The notes under the pieces: model-generated
What the model saw: only the letters and a program-made list of their open reading frames with translations
Database searches by the model: none
Told to the model about the DNA's origin: nothing
Shown: positions 18,701-28,511 of the stretch, one piece after another
Numbering within the stretch: the stretch's first letter is position 1
Layout: each line of letters begins with the position of its first letter
NCBI RefSeq assembly: GCF_014205845.1
Contig: NZ_JACHCR010000018.1
Coordinates: forward strand, 1-64,000
Reading direction: 5' to 3'
DNA: 64,000 bases
From: Mucilaginibacter cryoferens
GTDB lineage: Bacteria; Bacteroidota; Bacteroidia; Sphingobacteriales; Sphingobacteriaceae
Made by a program: the position numbers and the translations under genes

Positions 18701-19025
18701 ATGCAACAATTACAACTTCGCCCAACTGCTTATCATTACGGAGCAGCGTTACATTTATCACCGATTGATTTACTGCTATTTCCTGGCCGCTGTAACCAAC
18801 AAACGAAAAAACAAGCACTTCGCCATCAGTAGCCTTGATAGCATAATCACCCTTCCCGTCCGTTATGGTTCCCCTTGATGTGTTTTTGATTTTTATACTA
18901 ACACCGGGTAAGGACCCTTGCTGATCGCTCACATTGCCGCTTATAACCCGTTGCTGTGCAAGTGCTATGAGCGGACTTAAAAAAATAAATAGCGCAAGCC
19001 ATTTAATATGTATTGGTTTCATCAT
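15765..19025 (-). CDS. SusC/RagA family TonB-linked outer membrane protein
   Basis: Outer-membrane TonB-dependent transporter, 1086 residues, typical for SusC. The signal peptide is followed directly by a carboxypeptidase-D regulatory-like domain (about 26-100, with ISGNVSDQQGSLPGVSIKIK), then the plug with VVIVALGLSRNKNELPYSAQ and VLKGAASTALYGSRAANGAI, then a barrel ending RRYGFNLKFTF. There is no N-terminal STN domain, so it is not controlled by a FecR relay. It is the first gene of a four-gene operon with a SusD-like protein, a small secreted protein and an amidohydrolase, which fits peptide or amide uptake. Confidence 0.95.
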   Translation of the reverse strand: MMKPIHIKWLALFIFLSPLIALAQQRVISGNVSDQQGSLPGVSIKIKNTSRGTITDGKGDYAIKATDGEVLVFSFVGYSGQEIAVNQSVINVTLLRNDKQLGEVVIVALGLSRNKNELPYSAQTLSGAEVNSNRNTNLLSELSGKIAGAQIKQSNVIGGSTNIVLRGPKSLSGSNQPLFVVDGVPIDNSSALELGGTSNVTQNQRNGKGGYDYGSPGADVNPDDIASVTVLKGAASTALYGSRAANGAIIITTKKGAKGLNITLNTGVQFGSVDKSTFAKYQKDYGAGYGPYYDPSTPGSHFDYTDILGKGVKQLVVPTYDDASYGQKFDPSLLVYDWRSLDPTSANYHKQTPWVAAKNDPSTFFNHPYTLNNSLFIDGGTDKGNYKLGYTRSDDHGILPNSSIVKNLFNFGGSYKISDKLTAQASVNYTQTAGKGRGGTGFGGQNGEPMNILQNFREFWQVNVDVKDLKDAYFRTHSNDNWNVKSPTDLSSAYWDNPYFVQYQNYETDSRDRFFGNVSLDYKLFSWLDILGRVSEDYYNEFQEQRINVGSVVTPSSYYRLNRTYKENNFDFLLNFNKAITNDISFKGVLGLNARRQNINSISAATNGGLTVPGLFSLSNSVNPIDYPVEVVDQKVVTGIFGGVTFGYKDLFFLDGTLRRDQSTTLPDKNNTYYYPSVAGSFVFSSLLKNYDWLSNGKVKLNYAEVGNDAPSRRINEVYNKAANFGSEALYYVSTVRNNADLKPERTKSFEAGLEASFFKNRLGFDFTYYKNNTINQILPVSVSTATGYSGLYVNSGDVQNKGVEVSLNGTPFKANDFSWNINVNFAKNTNKVLSLYNGVNNYQLAAYKGGVTTNVTVGEAYGTLRGTDFIYNNGQKEVDANGRYLFTSNSNNVIGNSNPDWTGGVFNAFRYKNFTLSFLVDFSHGGSIYDVDMVFGLWTGLYPETAGLNDLGNPKRNALTDGGGVILPGVHADGTPNTTRIGAAQNQSAYGYQTAPNKAFVYDASYIKLREVAFTYSVPAAFVQKIGAVKAIDVSLTGRNLWIIHKNIPYADPEDGLGAGSAYQGVQLGSYPNVRRYGFNLKFTF

Positions 19026-19868
19026 ATAATGTTTTAGTTTTTTTTAATTTTTGCGCAGAAATGACACGGAAAAGCCCAAGCGGGCTTAACCAATAAAGTA
19101 GTCATTGAAATTTTGTCTGTTATTTTTGCATACCCTGAATAGGGCGTAAACAGAGGCTTAGCTAAAAAGTAAATTTAGCAGCAACAACAAAAAATACCAC
19201 CTGCTGAGTGCATAGTGATTGAACGGGGTGTGAATTTTGATTTGAGTTTGGTTGTTTTCATTACGATCTTAAATTAATAGGGGTTTTGAGCAGAATTACC
19301 GAGCCTGCTATTAGAAAACAAAATTAGATTTAATTTCTACTATTCCTATGGATTTTATGTACTTTATTTCATCGCTATGTCATTTATACAGTTTAAAGTT
19401 TGTTTTCGGTTACAATATGGTAAACATGATTAAAAAAAGCTTCTTCCTGCGGGGGATTACCTTCCAGTTAATGCGCTAAAAAAAAGAAGAGCCAGGCGCT
19501 TTACTACCGGCGCTTCAAATTGCCAAGGAGTGTTAAGAATTGTTTGAAATTGTGTTATTAGCATAACTTGCCAGAGATTTTTTAAAAACACCGGCCTATA
19601 TCCAGACTCTGAGATTTTTATAACTATTAATTCCATGTATGTAGTAGTATTTGCGATATTCTACTATTTTTGCTGTGTAATTAACGATTATTAAATTATT
19701 TATGCCTGCATGCGTCCTGATTTTAAGTTTATACCCATAGTAAAACTCACCGCTTCTGGTTTATGCTGCCATTTTATTTGTTGTTGTTGACTATTACGCT
19801 CCCGGCGATCAATACTGATTTCTGTTATATTCAATTCATTTCTTCGTCATTATACAGCATAATTTTCC
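19026..19868. other. Gene-free divergent intergenic region
   Basis: 843 bp between divergent operons. No convincing gene. Visible elements: a short hairpin AAGCCC/GGGCTT (19072-19087) in the probable leader of the SusC operon, TAATTTTG on the minus strand at 19319-19326, and TATTTTTG on the plus strand at 19665-19672. The last two match the -7 consensus, but neither has a good -33 partner. Confidence 0.4.
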
Positions 19869-20462
19869 ATGCGAAAGCACGCCAACCCATCAACATATTC
19901 CAACGCTACTGATCATGAACTTCTTGTTTGTATTAAAGAAGGATCGAAAGGCGCATTTGAAGTAATTTATGATCGGTATTGGGCGGGCATGTACATTCAT
20001 GCTTATAATATGCTAAAAGAGGAAGACGAGGCGAAAGATGTTGTACAGGAATTGTTTACCCATCTATGGTCGCATTGCAATGAACTGGAACTCAGACTTT
20101 CATTAAAGGGCTATTTGTATACTTCATTGCGTAACCGGATTTTAAACATATTTGACAAAAGTAGGGTTCGCAAAAAATATACAAATTCGCTGGTCACCTA
20201 CTTTGAAGAAGGGCACTCCGTAGTTGAGGAGCAGTTTCGTGAAAAAGAACTCCGCTATATTATTGATCAGGAAGTAGCCAATTTACCTGAAAAAATGCGC
20301 CAGGTATTTCTGCTTAGAAGGAATGAACACTTGAGTCACAAAGAAATAGCGGAGGAATTGCAGATCTCCGATAAAACAGTCAAAAAGCAAATCAATAATG
20401 CCATAAAGTTATTGAAGCTTAAAATATCCTATCTATTTATCCTGCTCGTATTTATCAGCTGA
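19869..20462 (+). CDS. ECF sigma factor, FecI-like Bacteroidota type
   Basis: RNA polymerase sigma-70 family factor, 197 residues. Sigma region 2 spans about 25-95 (DEAKDVVQELFTHLW), region 4 about 130-185 (LPEKMRQVFLLRRNEHLSHKEIAEEL, split here by function: helix-turn-helix in the latter half). The hydrophobic C-terminal tail is common in this group. It is followed by a FecR anti-sigma gene and a SusC gene with an STN domain, the complete cell-surface signalling relay for substrate-induced expression of the locus. Confidence 0.92.
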   Translation: MRKHANPSTYSNATDHELLVCIKEGSKGAFEVIYDRYWAGMYIHAYNMLKEEDEAKDVVQELFTHLWSHCNELELRLSLKGYLYTSLRNRILNIFDKSRVRKKYTNSLVTYFEEGHSVVEEQFREKELRYIIDQEVANLPEKMRQVFLLRRNEHLSHKEIAEELQISDKTVKKQINNAIKLLKLKISYLFILLVFIS

Positions 20463-20551
20463 TCATTCTTCAGCCAAATCAAAAAAAAATAAAAAAAAGT
20501 GAAATAGCTCTGCTACCAGGGCCTTATTAACCTGTCTTATACATAACTGCC

Positions 20552-21538
20552 ATGAAAAAATACGATGCCAACAATAAAGGGAATGATGAGCGTGATATGC
20601 TGTCCCGCTATTTAAACGGAACCTGCACAGAAGATGAGCGGGCACTTGTTGAGCAATGGTACAATATAAAAGCATCCGAAAAGGGATCTCTGCCAGATAA
20701 CCTCGATCTGAAAAAGGATAAGCAGGAGATATGGAACAAGATAAGTAAACAAGAAGCTATCATCAGGCCATTGAGTTATAAGTTGGCCGGTATCGCAGCA
20801 TCGGTGATATTGCTTCTGGCAGTTGGCATTGCGTTGTTTAATCGCGGCACCTTTAAATATAGTACAAGCCTGGCTTGGGTACAGGTGGCGGCGCCTAAAG
20901 GAAAAGTGATTAAAGTTGCGTTGCCAGATGGTTCTGCCGTTTGGCTCAATGCTGGTAGTACGCTGGCTTATTCAGCCGAATTTGGCCAGGGCATCCGTAT
21001 GGTGAAGCTTACAGACGGGGAGGCCTATTTTGATGTGGTTCATGACCCGCATAAACCTTTTATCGTAATTACCGGAAACTTACGAACGCAGGTGCTGGGC
21101 ACATCATTTAATATCAGGGCGGGAGCGGAAATGAAAAACATTACAGTAACCGTTTCCGGGGGTAAAGTAGCGGTAATAAAAAAAGGAGCAGCGCCAATTT
21201 TCCTTTTGCCCGATGAACAGGCTGATTTTAATAAGGCGACAGAGGAAATTGATAAATCAACCGTGGCAGCGCAAAATGCTACCGGCTGGTTGTCTGGAAA
21301 GTTTAGGTTTCATAATGAAGCGCTGGAAGCGATCACAAGCGAATTGCAGCGCAGATTCAATGTGAGCTTTACGTTCGAAACCGATGACCTGCGTAACATA
21401 AGATTTAATACGGGATTTAATACAGATGACCGGTTAACTGATATTTTGGATGACCTGGCCAAAACCGGCAATATAAGGTACAGGATACATGAAAGCCAGG
21501 TAACTATTTCGCCGGCCATTATACACAAACACAAATGA
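20552..21538 (+). CDS. FecR family anti-sigma factor
   Basis: Inner-membrane anti-sigma protein, 328 residues. A cytoplasmic N-terminal segment of about 75 residues with the pattern LSRYLNGTCTEDERALVEQW is followed by one transmembrane helix (about 80-98), the periplasmic FecR domain (about 108-200, VALPDGSAVWLNAGSTLAY) and a DUF4974 C-terminal domain (WLSGKFRFHNEALEAI). It should hold the upstream sigma factor until the STN domain of the downstream SusC signals substrate. Spacing to the sigma gene is 89 nt and to SusC 19 nt. Confidence 0.93.
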   Translation: MKKYDANNKGNDERDMLSRYLNGTCTEDERALVEQWYNIKASEKGSLPDNLDLKKDKQEIWNKISKQEAIIRPLSYKLAGIAASVILLLAVGIALFNRGTFKYSTSLAWVQVAAPKGKVIKVALPDGSAVWLNAGSTLAYSAEFGQGIRMVKLTDGEAYFDVVHDPHKPFIVITGNLRTQVLGTSFNIRAGAEMKNITVTVSGGKVAVIKKGAAPIFLLPDEQADFNKATEEIDKSTVAAQNATGWLSGKFRFHNEALEAITSELQRRFNVSFTFETDDLRNIRFNTGFNTDDRLTDILDDLAKTGNIRYRIHESQVTISPAIIHKHK

Positions 21539-21557
21539 TTTTAATAACCCCTTTAAT

Positions 21558-24500
21558 ATGATTATAAATTCCCCTAACAAATTTCCGATCCTGAAACGAC
21601 TGACCAAAGTATCTTTGCTCTGTATACTAATGGTTGCTTTCACTACATTACTATTTGCCGGCCCAATAAGCGGGCAAACAATTGCCAATACACGCATATC
21701 GGTAGTTCTTCAAAACGCGAGCCTGAAAACAGCGCTGGCTCAGGCCGAACAAAAAAGCGGATTCATTTTTGTTTACAATGAAAGACTACTTAATCCATAT
21801 GGTAACTTTACTATTGTAAAGGACAAAATATCTGTTGCCGAATTACTAAGAATACTGTTAGATAAAACAGACCTTACCTACCAGGAGAAGGATAAAAAAG
21901 TACTGATTGTTCAAAAAGAACATCCAAAACCAGTCATCCGGCAACCCGTAATCAGTGCCGTTGTTAGCGGACAGGTGCTCGACGAAAAGGGCTTGGGTTT
22001 ACCAGGAGTAACGGTAAAAGTTAAAAACGCTTCCCTGAATACAGCTACAGACGCGGCAGGAAATTATAAGATCGCCGTTAATGATAATAATGCCATACTG
22101 ATTTTTTCCTTTGTTGGTTATCAAACCCAGGAAGTGGTTATAAATGGCCGCGAGGTTATAAACATACAATTGTCGGTATCTGCGGGGCAACTTGATGCTG
22201 TAGTGGTGGTAGGTTACGGTACGCAAAAAAAGACCAGCCTTACCAGTGCAGTTAGCCAAATTAGCGGCAACACACTTGTACAGCGGCCGGTATCCAACGT
22301 GCAGCAATCGTTACAGGGGCTGGCTCCCGGTGTTACGGTGCTGGATAGGGGCGGATCTCCGGGCAGGTCGAGCGCCACCATACGGGTGCGCGGTATTACT
22401 ACCTTTAATATCAATAGCAGCAGTACAGGTGGTTATGATCTGAGTAAAAACGATGCCCTGGTTATTGTAGACGGGATAGAACAGAAGCTTACAGATATCA
22501 ACCCTGATGATATTGATAACGTATCTATATTGAAAGATGCGGCTTCCACAGCCATTTATGGTTCACGGGCTACAAACGGCGTAATTCTCATCACCACAAA
22601 AAGGGCGAAGGAAAATAAGCTTTCCATTAATTATAATTATTACTACGCCTCGCAAAATGCTATAAATAAACCCGAGATGATGGGGTTGGAAGCCTATATG
22701 CGGCTGGAGCAGGTAGCCTATATCAATGCGGGCGCAGCGTTGCCCGCACGTTTTACCGATGAATCCATCAATACCTGGGTAAACGCTACAGACCGTGAAA
22801 AGTATCCCCTGCCCAATACCTGGTTCCAGACTATGCTACATTCGGCACCCCAGCAAAATCATAGTATTTCTGTAGCGGGTGGTGACGACAAGATTAAGGC
22901 CCGACTGAGCGCGCGTTACATGACGCAGGATGGTATCGTGGTTAATTTTAAAGATCAAATTAAGGAAGTGAAGCTGAATACGGATTATACCGCCGCTAAA
23001 ATATTGAAATTTAGTGGTGACCTGAATTACCGGTCCAATTATTCAACCGTACCTACCGTAGATCCTTTCAATAATTTCTACCATGGTTCTTTATGGGCCG
23101 TGCCCAAATATGCCGATGGTACTTACGGATTAAGCACACAGGGAAACAATCCGCTGATGTTTGCCGAAATAGGCGGCCTGTCATCCCAGTATGATGATAA
23201 TCTGATTGCCAACCTGAAGGCAGAGTTGGAAATATTGCCCGGCCTGAAATTATCTACCCAGTATGGTGCCCGGGTTGAGTATATTCAACAGAAAAATTTT
23301 ACCAATGCTTATTCCAATACCGACAAAAATACCAATATCACAAAAACGGTAGCCAATAACAGCCTGACCGAAGTACGCAATAACCTGAGAGAATATACCT
23401 GGAATAACCTGCTTACTTACGATAAAGTAATTGGTAAACATGCGTTTAAGGCTTTAGCAGGGTATTCCGAGATCTATAATACGCAGAGTTACCTAAGTGC
23501 CTATCGCGAACGTTTTTACAATAACGATGTGGAATCGATAGGGCAGGGAGCAAATGATGGAACCAAGAGTAACTCCGGATATGACGCTAATTTTGGTCTT
23601 CGATCTTATTTCGGAAGATTGAATTACGCCTATAATGATAAATATCTGTTTGAAGCGAATGGCAGGTACGATGGCTCATCCAAATTTACAGGGAATAAGC
23701 GCTATGGGTTTTTTCCATCTTTTTCTGCGGGCTGGCGGGTTTCCCAGGAAAGCTTCTGGGAAAACTTAAAGGGAAGTGTAAGCGATCTCAAATTACGGGG
23801 CTCTTGGGGTAAAACGGGTAATCAGTCGGTAGATTTATACAGCTACTATTCGGCATTAGCATTAACCACCTATACCTTCGGCGGCGCTTCTGTACCGGGC
23901 TACCGTCAGTCAACTTTAGCCAATACAGATCTTGGCTGGGAATCTACCACGCAGCTTGACCTGGGCCTGGATGCGAGTTTCCTTAATAACCACCTAAGTG
24001 TAACCGCAGATTATTACCGAAAGGTAACCAATAATATTTTACTAAACCTGGGCATACCAGCCACAGTAGGGCTGGCCGCGCCTGCACAAAACGCGGGCTC
24101 AGTTGAAAACAAAGGCTTCGAGTTCAGCGTGGCTTATCATGGGGGAGAATCGGCTTTCAGGTATAATGTCAGCGCCAATCTAACCATTAATCAAAATAAG
24201 GTTCTTGACCTGAAAGGCACGGGCCCGTACATTACCGGCTCTGATATCGATCCGAGGTATATTGTAAAAGTAGGTTTACCGGTTAATACGCTTTGGGGGT
24301 ATAAAACCGATGGCTTATTCCAAACCCAGGCACAGGTGAACAGTTACCCTACCTATGCGGCCAATTCTAAACCAGGTGATGTTAAGTATGTGGACCTGAA
24401 CAAGGATGGTAAGATAGATGCCAATGATATGACAGCTATCGGCAACCCTTTCCCTAAGTATACGTTTGGATTGAGCAGTGATTTAGCCTACAAAAATTTC

Positions 24501-24929
24501 GACCTGAACTTCCTGTTCCAGGGAGCGGCAAAGGTTGACACCCGTTTGTCTGGTGCATTGGCCGAAATGGGCAACCAGGAAGGATTTACCTCGGCAATAT
24601 ATACAAACAATTACTGGACGCCCGAAAATACCGGAGCTCGCTTTCCGCGGCCGGTTAAGTTCGATCTCCGAAACGTGGCCACATCGGATAGGCTGATCAT
24701 TAACGGATCTTACCTCCGACTTAAAAATATACAGTTGGGTTACAGTCTGCCGAAGGAAATTGCCAGCAAACTGCGTCTCAGCCGCATCCGGCTTTACGTG
24801 TCGGCAACCAACCTGCTTACCTTTTCCAAGTTGAACGAATGGAAGCTTGATCCGGAAGTGGAATCGGGGAGGGCAACCTATTATCCGCAAACCTCACTTT
24901 ATACAGCCGGTGTTAATGTTCAGTTTTAA
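21558..24929 (+). CDS. SusC/RagA family TonB-linked outer membrane protein with STN domain
   Basis: Outer-membrane glycan transporter, 1123 residues. After a signal segment (to about residue 40) comes an STN/secretin-N domain (about 50-115) that contacts FecR, then a carboxypeptidase-regulatory-like domain (about 135-210, VSGQVLDEKGLGLPGVTVKV), the plug (VVVVGYGTQKKTSLTSAVSQ) and the barrel. The STN domain and the upstream sigma/FecR pair mark it as a transducing receptor. It pairs with the SusD encoded 22 nt downstream; sulfatase genes follow, so a sulfated glycan is the likely cargo. Confidence 0.95.
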   Translation: MIINSPNKFPILKRLTKVSLLCILMVAFTTLLFAGPISGQTIANTRISVVLQNASLKTALAQAEQKSGFIFVYNERLLNPYGNFTIVKDKISVAELLRILLDKTDLTYQEKDKKVLIVQKEHPKPVIRQPVISAVVSGQVLDEKGLGLPGVTVKVKNASLNTATDAAGNYKIAVNDNNAILIFSFVGYQTQEVVINGREVINIQLSVSAGQLDAVVVVGYGTQKKTSLTSAVSQISGNTLVQRPVSNVQQSLQGLAPGVTVLDRGGSPGRSSATIRVRGITTFNINSSSTGGYDLSKNDALVIVDGIEQKLTDINPDDIDNVSILKDAASTAIYGSRATNGVILITTKRAKENKLSINYNYYYASQNAINKPEMMGLEAYMRLEQVAYINAGAALPARFTDESINTWVNATDREKYPLPNTWFQTMLHSAPQQNHSISVAGGDDKIKARLSARYMTQDGIVVNFKDQIKEVKLNTDYTAAKILKFSGDLNYRSNYSTVPTVDPFNNFYHGSLWAVPKYADGTYGLSTQGNNPLMFAEIGGLSSQYDDNLIANLKAELEILPGLKLSTQYGARVEYIQQKNFTNAYSNTDKNTNITKTVANNSLTEVRNNLREYTWNNLLTYDKVIGKHAFKALAGYSEIYNTQSYLSAYRERFYNNDVESIGQGANDGTKSNSGYDANFGLRSYFGRLNYAYNDKYLFEANGRYDGSSKFTGNKRYGFFPSFSAGWRVSQESFWENLKGSVSDLKLRGSWGKTGNQSVDLYSYYSALALTTYTFGGASVPGYRQSTLANTDLGWESTTQLDLGLDASFLNNHLSVTADYYRKVTNNILLNLGIPATVGLAAPAQNAGSVENKGFEFSVAYHGGESAFRYNVSANLTINQNKVLDLKGTGPYITGSDIDPRYIVKVGLPVNTLWGYKTDGLFQTQAQVNSYPTYAANSKPGDVKYVDLNKDGKIDANDMTAIGNPFPKYTFGLSSDLAYKNFDLNFLFQGAAKVDTRLSGALAEMGNQEGFTSAIYTNNYWTPENTGARFPRPVKFDLRNVATSDRLIINGSYLRLKNIQLGYSLPKEIASKLRLSRIRLYVSATNLLTFSKLNEWKLDPEVESGRATYYPQTSLYTAGVNVQF

Positions 24930-24951
24930 TATCCATTTATCCTTAAAAGTT

Positions 24952-26532
24952 ATGAAACATACCCCATATCAATATTTATTTGCTTTGCTACTTGTGGGCG
25001 CATTCTCGTCCTGCCGTAAAAACCTCCTGGATTCTTTGCCGAATGACCGCGTATCGTCCAATATTTTCTGGAAAACAGAAAATGATGCACTGTTGGCCGA
25101 CAATGCGCTGTATACCGACCTGGACGGAACCAGTATTTTTACCTGGGACGCGCTGACGGATATTGCGCATACCAACCAGAATTTTGATACCCAGGCATTT
25201 ATTGAACTGGGTACTTATGATATTGCGAATGCTAAAATATACAATGAATGGTCGGCGGCTTACAAGGGTATTCAGGCTACCAATTATTTTCTGGAAAATA
25301 TTGGCAAGGTGCCCTCAACCAATACCACCCTGATTAACAGGTTTAAGGGCGAGGCTAAAGTTCTTCGGGCTTATCAATATATTAAGCTTGCCGGATTTTT
25401 TGGTGATGTGCCGCTGATCACCAAAACAATTTCAATAGCCGAGGGGCAACAGGTTACCCGCACGCCGGTTAGCCAGGTATGGGATTTTGTAGATAAGGAA
25501 CTGAGCGATGCCGCTGCATTGCTGCCTGCTTCTTATGCCGCGGCAGATAAGGGCCGTGTAACTGCAGGGGCGGCCTGGGCATTAAAGGCGCGGGCCGACC
25601 TATGGGCCGGCAGGTACCAGCTTTCGGTTGATGCCGCAAACCAGGTAAAGGGCTATACTTTATACAGCACTTACCAAAACCTTTTTAAATACGCTGCCGA
25701 GAACAATTCGGAGGTGATTCTGGATAAGCAGTTTTTAAAAGATTCTTACTCAAACGGAGTATTTGCCCTGCTGGCACCTTATAGCCAAAAAAATTCTCAA
25801 AGTTATTATGTACCTACCAAAGCACTGGTGGATGCTTACGAGACTTCGGATGGTAAAAACATTAACGATGCAGGCAGCGGCTTTGACCCTTATCATCCTT
25901 ATGATAACCGCGATCCGAGACTTCGTTTTTCTGTTTATGTTGATGGCGACCTGTTACCAGGCGGTATTGCCTTTAAGCCTGCACCCAATAGTGGTACCGC
26001 AGACGCCGTTGGAAGTACGTACATTGCTTCAACCACAGGTTATAACATTAAAAAGTATATCAATACTGAGGATTATGCCAATCCTTCCAACAGCGGCATT
26101 AACATCATTTTACTACGCTATGCCGAAGTACTGTTGACCCTTGCCGAAGCTAAGATCGAACTAAACCAGATTGACCAATCGGTTTATGATGCTATCAATA
26201 CGGTACGCAACGGCCGGAGCGACGTTAAACTGCCAAACATAGCGACCGGTTTAAGCCAGGAACAGCTTAGGCAGATAGTACGCCACGAACGTACTGTGGA
26301 ACTGGCGTTCGAAGGCTTGCATTTGTTCGATATCCGCCGCTGGAAAACTGCCGAAACAGTAATGACAGGGCCGGTATATGGCATCACCTATCCAGATGCA
26401 AACAACAAGCTGGCCACGGTGCAAGTAGTTTCGTTTAATCGTGTATTTGATAAGTCGAGGCATTATCTTTGGCCAATACCGCAAAAGGAAACCAACCTGA
26501 ATCCCAACTTAAAACAAAATCCTAACTGGTAA
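24952..26532 (+). CDS. RagB/SusD family nutrient-binding lipoprotein
   Basis: Surface lipoprotein, 526 residues from the ATG at 24952. An earlier in-frame ATG inside the SusC gene is rejected because the lipoprotein signal starts here. The lipobox AFSSC puts the lipidated cysteine at residue 21. The SusD N-terminal domain (LLDSLPNDRVSSNIFWKTE) and the C-terminal RagB/SusD domain (ILLRYAEVLLTLAEAKIELN, ERTVELAFEGLHLFDIRRW) are clear. It forms the capture lid on the SusC channel encoded just upstream. Confidence 0.95.
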   Translation: MKHTPYQYLFALLLVGAFSSCRKNLLDSLPNDRVSSNIFWKTENDALLADNALYTDLDGTSIFTWDALTDIAHTNQNFDTQAFIELGTYDIANAKIYNEWSAAYKGIQATNYFLENIGKVPSTNTTLINRFKGEAKVLRAYQYIKLAGFFGDVPLITKTISIAEGQQVTRTPVSQVWDFVDKELSDAAALLPASYAAADKGRVTAGAAWALKARADLWAGRYQLSVDAANQVKGYTLYSTYQNLFKYAAENNSEVILDKQFLKDSYSNGVFALLAPYSQKNSQSYYVPTKALVDAYETSDGKNINDAGSGFDPYHPYDNRDPRLRFSVYVDGDLLPGGIAFKPAPNSGTADAVGSTYIASTTGYNIKKYINTEDYANPSNSGINIILLRYAEVLLTLAEAKIELNQIDQSVYDAINTVRNGRSDVKLPNIATGLSQEQLRQIVRHERTVELAFEGLHLFDIRRWKTAETVMTGPVYGITYPDANNKLATVQVVSFNRVFDKSRHYLWPIPQKETNLNPNLKQNPNW

Positions 26533-26555
26533 AGTAATCCTTAACAGAAAAGCTT

Positions 26556-27932
26556 ATGAAATTTAATTATTCCTTATTAGGCAAATGGATGTTGCCGGCA
26601 GTCATCCTGTTTTCAGGTGCTGGCGCAACGGCGCAACAGCGCCCCAATATTATTTTTGTACTTGCAGATGATATGGGTTATTCAGATTTGAGCTGCTACG
26701 GTAACCCTGTAATAAAAACTCCTTTTTTAGATAAAATGGCCGCAAAAGGGGTACGGGAAACCAATTACGTGGTGGCTAGCCCCACCTGTTCGCCATCCCG
26801 CGCTTCCCTGTTAACCGGGCGATATGCCTCCAGGATGAACATTCCTAACCCGCTTTCGCCCGGCTCGAAGCTTGGATTGCCCGATCAGGAGGTAACCATT
26901 GCCGAAATGCTGAAGGGAGTAGGCTACCGTACTGCGATGATAGGAAAATGGCACCTGGGTGATCACGATGCTTTTAACCACCCTATGGCCCAGGGTTTTG
27001 ACTCTTATTACGGATTGTTATACAGCCATGATTACCGGTCGCCGTATGTGGTTACCGACACAACCATTAAATTATTCCGTAACCATACGCCGGAAGTAAT
27101 CAAACCGGCAGATTCTTCAATCGTTGATCTGTATACCAATGAAGCTATCAGATATATCAAGGCGCAAAAAAAAGATAAGCCATTTTTCCTTTACCTGGCC
27201 CATAATATGCCACACTTACCAATAGCCTTTGCTTCATCGAAGAAAAATAAGGGCCGTTCTGATGGTGGCCATCTGGGCGATGTGGTAGAACAGCTGGATG
27301 CAAGCCTTGCCGAGATATGGAAGGAGCTGGAAAAACAAGGCCTTGCAGACAATACCATCTTTATGTTTTCGAGCGATAACGGCCCCTGGATAGAGTTCCC
27401 CTCACGGATGAGCGGCGACGGGGCCACTAAACACTGGGATGCCGGTACTGCCGGTGTTTTTAGGGGCAGTAAAGGCCTCACTTACGAAGGCGGTGTGAGG
27501 GAGCCATTCATTGTTTACTGGAAAGGGCATACCCCTGTTGGTGCTTCTTTAACAAGTATGACCAGTAACCTGGACGTATTGCCCACCTTAGCACAATGGG
27601 CGAATGCCCCGCTTCCGAAGGGCCGCACGCTTGATGGGCAATCGGTATCGGGCCTGTTATTAGGTAAGGAACTTAAACCCAAACACCGGGAAATTTATTA
27701 CTATAATAATGGTACCTGTGAAGCGGTAAGGCAGGGAGATTGGAAATACAGGGAAATTAAAGGTAGTAACACCAATACAGGTATTGTGAAAGAGTCGCAG
27801 GGATCAAAAACAGAGCTTTTTAACCTGGCTTATGATCCCAGCGAGCGCACAAACGTAATTGAAGAATATCCGGAAATTGCCAAACAACTCAAAGCATTGT
27901 TCGACCAATTTCCAGGAAAAACGGAAAACTAA
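26556..27932 (+). CDS. Secreted sulfatase (type I, formylglycine-dependent)
   Basis: Exported arylsulfatase-like enzyme, 458 residues with a signal peptide ending near GATAQQ. Metal-binding ADDMGYSD lies near residue 37; the active-site motif CSPSR has C78, the residue converted to formylglycine; IGKWHLG and SSDNGP supply further family motifs. The family removes sulfate esters from glycans. It follows SusD by 23 nt, so it acts in the same uptake locus, presumably trimming a sulfated polysaccharide in the periplasm or at the surface. Sulfatase subfamily and exact substrate are not assigned. Confidence 0.93.
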   Translation: MKFNYSLLGKWMLPAVILFSGAGATAQQRPNIIFVLADDMGYSDLSCYGNPVIKTPFLDKMAAKGVRETNYVVASPTCSPSRASLLTGRYASRMNIPNPLSPGSKLGLPDQEVTIAEMLKGVGYRTAMIGKWHLGDHDAFNHPMAQGFDSYYGLLYSHDYRSPYVVTDTTIKLFRNHTPEVIKPADSSIVDLYTNEAIRYIKAQKKDKPFFLYLAHNMPHLPIAFASSKKNKGRSDGGHLGDVVEQLDASLAEIWKELEKQGLADNTIFMFSSDNGPWIEFPSRMSGDGATKHWDAGTAGVFRGSKGLTYEGGVREPFIVYWKGHTPVGASLTSMTSNLDVLPTLAQWANAPLPKGRTLDGQSVSGLLLGKELKPKHREIYYYNNGTCEAVRQGDWKYREIKGSNTNTGIVKESQGSKTELFNLAYDPSERTNVIEEYPEIAKQLKALFDQFPGKTEN

Positions 27933-27942
27933 TCATTGAATC

Positions 27943-28193
27943 ATGAAAACCTTCGCTTATTTCCATCAAATGTTAGGGATGGCACTGATGCTTTTGCTGC
28001 CCGGCCTGTATGCTCACGCGCAGAAAAAGCCCAATATCATCTACATTTATGCGGATGACCTGGGCTATGGAGAGCTGGGCTCTTACGGTCAGCAAAAGAT
28101 CAAAACACCGTTTCTTGATCAAATGGCACGTGAAGGTATTCGCTTTACGCAGCATTACACCAGTACGCCGGTTTGCGCACCGGCGCGGTGCAA
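27943..28193 (+). pseudogene. Second sulfatase, truncated at the catalytic motif
   Basis: The first 83 codons are a normal sulfatase N-terminus: signal peptide to about residue 27, metal motif ADDLGYGE, and VCAPARC with the formylglycine cysteine at residue 78. Immediately after PARC the family sequence stops, and the frame runs through unrelated codons to a stop at 28323. All of the catalytic body is missing. It lies 10 nt after the intact sulfatase gene. The break coincides with the start of sigma-factor-like sequence in another frame, so this is a deletion or recombination junction. Confidence 0.85.
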
Positions 28194-28511
28194 TCTAAAT
28201 ATGTTGATTCACTTAATGATTATTTTAATACCCATGCCAGTGCCGCCACTGATTACCGAGTCCGGGAAAACCAGCTCAAGGCTTATATCGAAAAAGAGAT
28301 CCAGAAACTTCCGCCCAAGATGAGGCAGATATTTGAAATGAGTCGGAAAGGCAACCTATCCTATAAAGAAATTTCCGAACAGCTTAATGTAAGCGAAAAC
28401 AACGTTTCCAAGCAGATCAATAACGCTCTTAGATTGCTTAAAACTAAATTGGGGATTGTTGTTTTTTTGTTTTTTTTAATAAAAACTCTAATTGCTTATT
28501 TCTCCTGGTAG
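28188..28511 (+). pseudogene. ECF sigma factor C-terminal fragment
   Basis: In the frame ending at 28511, about 105 codons match the second half of a Bacteroidota ECF sigma factor: [12 protein letters not shown], then [20 protein letters not shown] and LNVSENNVSKQINNALRLLK. It aligns with the intact sigma factor at 19869 from about its residue 97, down to the hydrophobic tail. Region 2 and the start are missing; upstream DNA is the sulfatase 5' end. No FecR gene follows. It is probably not functional as a sigma factor. Confidence 0.85.
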
